NCBI GenBank assembly: GCA_016795545.1 | Contig: JAEUGX010000104.1 | Coordinates: 1-57,469, forward strand | Source of the DNA: Opitutaceae bacterium | GTDB lineage: Bacteria; Verrucomicrobiota; Verrucomicrobiia; Opitutales; Opitutaceae | Length of the DNA stretch: 57,469 bases | Direction of reading: 5' to 3' | Part shown: one piece after another, positions 54,219-57,469 of the stretch | Numbering within the stretch: the first letter of the stretch is position 1 | How the letters are laid out: each line of letters opens with the position of its first letter | Position numbers and translations under genes: made by a program | Notes under the pieces: generated by a model | Told to the model about the DNA's origin: nothing | Seen by the model: only the letters and a program-made list of their open reading frames with translations | The model's database searches: none

Positions 54219-54386
54219 CAAGAAATATTTTCTGATAATGGGTAAACATTTCTCATTAATAGGCACGTCGTTCTCCGTCTTTTCCCCTATGGGAACCATG
54301 CCTGAGCCCTGTTTTTAGCCAAGGTATGGCTTCTCTAGGGGTCCGTCTTTGGCTTGTCTGGCCGAAAAGTTGAGAAATATTTCTTG
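54219..54386. promoter_or_regulatory. Two AGAAATATTTCT-type palindromes between the receptor and nagB-like genes
   Basis: AGAAATATTTTCT at 54221-54233 and the perfect palindrome AGAAATATTTCT at 54373-54384 are in opposite extended orientation (GCAAGAAATATTT reads on plus at the first and on minus at the second), 152 bp apart. They bracket the divergent intergenic region, which is AT-rich in a GC-rich window. They are probably operators shared by both directions; the LacI gene at 55318 is the nearest candidate regulator. Confidence 0.55.
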
Positions 54387-54420
54387 CAATGATAAAACCT
54401 TTTCTATCTTTGACACCCTA

Positions 54421-55212
54421 ATGTGTGCGTTAACCCCCTTTCGTTCGTTCTCAGCCGGCCAGGCCCGCGTCAGCGTTTATTCCACGACCCAGGCCATGGG
54501 CCTGGCGGCGGCGGAAAGCACCAGTAAGATCATCCGGGCGGCGATCGCCGCCCGCGGGCGGGCGCGGATCATGGTGGCCACGGGGAATTCGCAGCTGGAG
54601 TTCATTGCGGCGCTGACGCGCCGGACCGACGTGGACTGGAGCCGGGTTGAGACCTTCCACATGGACGAGTATGTTGGCATTTCGGCCGGTCACCCCTCGA
54701 GTTTCCGTTACTGGCTCAAGCACCAGGTGGATCAGAAGGTCCATCCGGCGCAGATGCACTACATCGAAGGCGACGCGGCGGACCTCGGCGCCGAAATCCG
54801 CCGGTATGCCGCGCTGCTGGCGGCGGGGCCGCTCGACGCGGCGTTTGTGGGCTTCGGCGAGAACGGGCACATCGCCTTCAACGACCCGCCGGTCGCGGAT
54901 TTCGACGATCCCGCCATGCTGAAGGTGGTCGAGCTGGACGAGGCCTGCCGCCGGCAGCAGGTGGGCGAAGGCCATTTCAAGGACCTGGATTCGGTGCCCA
55001 AGCGGGCGATCAGCGTGACCTGTTCCGGGCTATTGCGGGCCTCGGCCTGGATCTGCTGCGTGCCGGAACGCCGCAAGGCCGAGGCGGTGCGGCAGGCCCT
55101 GGAAGGTTCCATCACGACGGCTTGCCCGGCTTCGGTCGTCCGCCGTCATCCCCACGCCCAGGTGTTCCTCGACTTGGCGTCGGCGGACCGCCTGACCCCG
55201 ACCGCCGCCTAG
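54421..55212 (+). CDS. Glucosamine-6-phosphate deaminase family protein
   Basis: The product is 263 residues from ATG 54421. NagB landmarks are present: ATGNSQLEFIAAL (sugar-phosphate loop), VETFHMDEYVGISAGHPSSF with the catalytic Asp, and GFGENGHIAFNDPP with the catalytic His. Members convert glucosamine-6-phosphate to fructose-6-phosphate and ammonia; several relatives act on other amino-sugar phosphates or lack allostery. It is the first gene divergent from the TonB receptor. Its presence suggests the island handles an amino-sugar-containing compound. The start lies 37 bp after a palindrome. Confidence 0.88.
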   Translation: MCALTPFRSFSAGQARVSVYSTTQAMGLAAAESTSKIIRAAIAARGRARIMVATGNSQLEFIAALTRRTDVDWSRVETFHMDEYVGISAGHPSSFRYWLKHQVDQKVHPAQMHYIEGDAADLGAEIRRYAALLAAGPLDAAFVGFGENGHIAFNDPPVADFDDPAMLKVVELDEACRRQQVGEGHFKDLDSVPKRAISVTCSGLLRASAWICCVPERRKAEAVRQALEGSITTACPASVVRRHPHAQVFLDLASADRLTPTAA

Positions 55213-55282
55213 CGGGCGGGCGCGCGATCTCGGAAGGATTCCCGCACGGCAGGAGCAGGAGGGCCGCGCCTGAACTGCACGC

Positions 55283-55317
55283 TTGTCGGCCCGGAGGATC
55301 GGAAGCATGCTTCGCCC
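55283..55317 (+). promoter_or_regulatory. Putative promoter giving a near-leaderless lacI-type transcript
   Basis: TTGTCG at 55283-55288, a 17-bp spacer and CATGCT at 55306-55311 lie 6 bp before the ATG. GGAGG at 55292-55296 is too far upstream (21 nt) to be a ribosome site. The layout parallels the promoter at 33371-33407 (both have GCTTCGC just before the ATG). Confidence 0.4.
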
Positions 55318-56361
55318 ATGGGAAAAAAAGCCACGTTTTACGAGCTGGCTAAGCTGGCCAAGGTGAGCGCCGCGACGGTCTCGCGGATCGCCGCCGGCAA
55401 GCAGAATGTGGATCCCAAGATCCGCGAGCGCGTGCGCCAGGCCGCCGCGCAGCTCGGTATCGACCTGGAGAAGAAGCGGGACGAAACGAGCCGGATCATC
55501 GCCTTCGTCCTGGCGAACCGCGACATCCTCCACAGCTTTCAGGCCCGCGTGCTGGCGGGAGCGGAGAGCTACGTGTCGGCCAACAACTGGGAGCTGGTGT
55601 TCCTGACTTTCCGCTATCCCGCGGGCGTGCCGGCCAAGGAGCTGCACCTGCCGCAGATCCTCAGCCGGCGCACCCCGGCGCGCGGCGTCATCCTGGCCGG
55701 CGTGAACTCGGTCAACCTGCTCCACGCCCTGCGCGAGCGGCAGGTGCCCTTCTCGGTCCTCGGCAACAACCTCATCGGGGGCTGGGAGCAGGATCCCTGC
55801 GACGTGGTCTGCTCCGACGACATCCAGGGCGCCTTCGACGTCACCAGCCACCTGCTGGCGCAGCACCACCGCCACATCTGGTTCATCGGCGACACCCGGC
55901 TGCCCTGGTACACCCGCTGCGGCGAAGGCTACCGGCGCGCGATGGAGGGGGCGGGGCTGCCGCCGCGCCTGTGCGATATCCACTCGGACGGCCGTGAGCT
56001 GGGCTACCTGGGCGCCAAATCCATCCTGTCCCGGCGCGAGCCGGTCACGGCGATCTTCGCCGGCTCGGACCACGTGGCCGGCGGGGTCTATGCAGCCCTG
56101 CGCGAGTCGGGCGTCGCCGTGCCGGGCGACATCAGCGTGGTGGGCTTCAACGATTCCGAGGCCGCCCTCTTCCATCCGTCGCTGACGAGCGTGCGCGAGT
56201 TTCCCGAGGAGCTGGGCCGGCACCTGGCCGAATTCACGCTCAACCGCATCCGGCAGCCCTGGCTGCCGCCGCAGCGTCTGACCATCCCGACGCAGCTCAT
56301 CAGCCGCGAATCGACCCGGGCCCTCCTCCCCGCGGCGGCGGAGCCCGCCCGCGCCCGTTGA
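55318..56361 (+). CDS. LacI-family transcriptional regulator
   Basis: A 347-residue protein. The N-terminal LacI helix-turn-helix (YELAKLAKVSAATVSRIAAG, residues 8-27) is followed by the hinge (VRQAAAQLGIDLEKK) and a periplasmic-binding-protein-like ligand domain (about 60-335, with ISVVGFNDSEAALFHPSLTS). It is expected to bind a sugar ligand and control the flanking island, possibly through the AGAAATATTTCT palindromes, which is inference. Its TGA overlaps the next gene's TTG start as TTGA, so the phosphatase-like gene is coupled. Confidence 0.92.
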   Translation: MGKKATFYELAKLAKVSAATVSRIAAGKQNVDPKIRERVRQAAAQLGIDLEKKRDETSRIIAFVLANRDILHSFQARVLAGAESYVSANNWELVFLTFRYPAGVPAKELHLPQILSRRTPARGVILAGVNSVNLLHALRERQVPFSVLGNNLIGGWEQDPCDVVCSDDIQGAFDVTSHLLAQHHRHIWFIGDTRLPWYTRCGEGYRRAMEGAGLPPRLCDIHSDGRELGYLGAKSILSRREPVTAIFAGSDHVAGGVYAALRESGVAVPGDISVVGFNDSEAALFHPSLTSVREFPEELGRHLAEFTLNRIRQPWLPPQRLTIPTQLISRESTRALLPAAAEPARAR

Positions 56362-57353
56362 ACCGGCCGCCGCCTGCCGCGATGCGCGCCGAACTCGAAG
56401 CCGCCCGGCGGCTGCTCTGCCGCCTGCAGGACGCGATCCGCGCCTCCGTCGTCGGCGCCCGCCCCCGCGGCGCCGCCGTCCTGGCGCAGGTGGCCGCGGT
56501 CACGCCGGCCGACACCATCTACGCGGTGGACAAGGTCGGCGAGGCCGCCGTGCTCGGCTGGTTCGAGGCGCACTGGCCGCGGTCCTGGCCGGTCGAGCTC
56601 GTGATGGAGGGGCTGGAGGCGGCGACCACCTTTCCGCGGCGGACGCCGGTGGGCGCGACCCGCTGGAAATGCATCCTCGACCCGATCGACGGCACGCGCG
56701 GGCTCATGTACGGCAAGCGCAGCGCCTGGAGCCTGGCGGCGCTGGCGCCCCAGCGCGGGCCGCGGACCACGCTCCGCGACATCGTGGTGGCCGCCATGAC
56801 CGAGCTGCCGACGGCCAAGGCCGGCCTCGCCGACCAGCTGAGCGCCGTGCGCGGACGGGGCGTGCGGGCCGCGCGCGTCGACCTGCGCACCGGGACGCGG
56901 CGGCGGCTGGCGCCGCGGCCGTCGACGGCGCGCTCGCTGGAGCACGGCTTCGCGTCCTTCGCCAAGTTCTTCCCGACGGCCAAGGCCTGGCTCGCCGCCC
57001 GCGAGGAGGAGCTGTGGCGCCGGCTGGGCGACGGCCCGGAGATCTTTGACGACCAATACCTCAGCAGCGGCGGCCAGCTCTACGAGCTGCTCATGGGCCA
57101 CGACCGCTTCGTTGCCGACCTGCGTCCGCTGGCCTTCGCCCGGTTGCGCTCGGGCCAGGGTCTTCCGTGCCATCCCTACGACATCTGCACCGCGCTCATC
57201 GCGCAGGAATGCGGGTGCGTCATCACCGACCCGGCGGGAAAGCCGCTGCGGGCGCCGCTCGACACCACTTCACCCGTCGCCTGGGTCGGCTACGCCAACA
57301 CCGCGCTCGCGCGCAGGATCGGACCGGAGCTGAGGAAGGTGATGAGAGGCTAA
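56358..57353 (+). CDS. Inositol-monophosphatase-superfamily phosphatase-like protein
   Basis: The product is 331 residues from TTG 56358 (coupled to lacI by TTGA), or 323 from ATG 56382. The metal-binding motif KCILDPIDGTRGLMYGKRSA corresponds to WDPIDGT. The preceding ELVMEG supplies a candidate Glu ligand and CHPYDICTALIAQECGCVIT the distal Asp. A central insert (about 150-215) is Arg-rich. The superfamily dephosphorylates sugar or inositol phosphates with Mg2+. Cotranscription with a LacI regulator suggests a sugar-phosphate substrate. The stop is followed directly by a G-rich tandem repeat. Confidence 0.85.
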   Translation: MNRPPPAAMRAELEAARRLLCRLQDAIRASVVGARPRGAAVLAQVAAVTPADTIYAVDKVGEAAVLGWFEAHWPRSWPVELVMEGLEAATTFPRRTPVGATRWKCILDPIDGTRGLMYGKRSAWSLAALAPQRGPRTTLRDIVVAAMTELPTAKAGLADQLSAVRGRGVRAARVDLRTGTRRRLAPRPSTARSLEHGFASFAKFFPTAKAWLAAREEELWRRLGDGPEIFDDQYLSSGGQLYELLMGHDRFVADLRPLAFARLRSGQGLPCHPYDICTALIAQECGCVITDPAGKPLRAPLDTTSPVAWVGYANTALARRIGPELRKVMRG

Positions 57354-57363
57354 GGGCGAGGGG

Positions 57364-57419
57364 CGGGAGGCGGGAGGCGGGAGGCGGGAGGCGGGCGGCG
57401 GGAGGCGGGAGGCGGGAGG
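57364..57419. repeat. Eight-copy CGGGAGG heptamer tandem repeat
   Basis: Eight head-to-tail copies of CGGGAGG run from 57364 to 57419, with the fifth (57392-57398) reading CGGGCGG; G-rich flanks extend it by a few bases on both sides. GGG every 7 nt gives strong G-quadruplex potential on the plus strand. It lies 11 bp downstream of the last gene, where it might also slow transcription. No gene is seen from here to the window end. Confidence 0.9.
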
Positions 57420-57469
57420 CGGGGCGTCTCACTAAGCGAAGCACCCAGCTCCGGCACATCTTCCGGGAT

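Noticed and set aside
57364..57419. CRISPR array at the right end
   Set aside because: The units are contiguous 7-bp repeats without spacers, and no cas genes are present anywhere in the window.

Overview
The window is high-GC (about 65-70 %) bacterial DNA and looks like a chromosomal segment of a Verrucomicrobium, most likely an Opitutaceae relative. The clues are a PEP-CTERM protein, TonB-dependent receptors of the large Caulobacter/Xanthomonas type, a Bacteroidetes-style succinate dehydrogenase (sdhCAB, single membrane subunit), a Ser/Thr kinase with WD40 repeats next to an ECF sigma factor, and an Ig-like/NHL surface protein. Most start codons follow C- or pyrimidine-rich tracts instead of a Shine-Dalgarno sequence. 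This taxonomic call is inference. There is one tRNA gene (Pro-UGG), no rRNA, no CRISPR array and no intact insertion sequence.

Layout. (1) 1-5555: an acid-sugar-like catabolic cluster. It holds the end of an HpcH/HpaI-type aldolase, an alpha-toroid protein, an SDR and an MFS transporter on the minus strand, a GntR/FCD regulator, and an enolase-superfamily dehydratase. Two pairs of GTATAC-centred sites flank the regulator. (2) 5552-12856, minus: a six-gene operon encoding a peptide/nickel-type ABC importer (dppABCDF-like) ending in allophanate hydrolase. (3) 12857-13622: no intact gene. It holds two decayed 3' gene ends, one glycosidase-like and one from a TonB receptor, joined at a breakpoint. 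(4) 13623-19277: Ig/NHL surface protein, WD40 Ser/Thr kinase whose zinc-ribbon leader carries an in-frame amber codon, ECF sigma factor, tRNA-Pro. (5) 19517-23084: LysM protein, Nudix hydrolase whose ribosome site lies in a terminator stem, a PaaK/CapK-like ligase, PEP-CTERM protein.

(6) 23656-34523: core metabolism (sdhCAB, lysA, gpsA) interspersed with small membrane proteins, an LEA14-like lipoprotein and an AbgT transporter. It ends with an intact transposase-like ORF that has lost its DDE residues. (7) 34815-43379, plus: a large TonB receptor, then lactate permease, an organophosphate-type MFS carrier, a secreted propeller-like protein and a secreted AbgB-like amidohydrolase. (8) 43420-57353: a second catabolic island. 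It holds a PhyH dioxygenase divergent from an AraC regulator, then a DapA/NanA-type lyase, SGNH hydrolase, Gfo/Idh/MocA oxidoreductase, MFS transporter, HpcH/HpaI aldolase, secreted glycosidase-like propeller and TonB receptor. Divergent from the receptor are glucosamine-6-phosphate deaminase, a LacI regulator and an IMPase-like phosphatase.

How it fits together: region 8 reads as a small saccharide-utilisation locus (outer-membrane uptake, periplasmic or surface hydrolysis, inner-membrane MFS import, then oxidation and aldol cleavage). Region 1 looks like a related module, with a paralogous MFS transporter and aldolase. The remnants in region 3 match the last two genes of region 8, so a third copy of such a module may have decayed there. 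Substrates are not determinable from the sequence alone.
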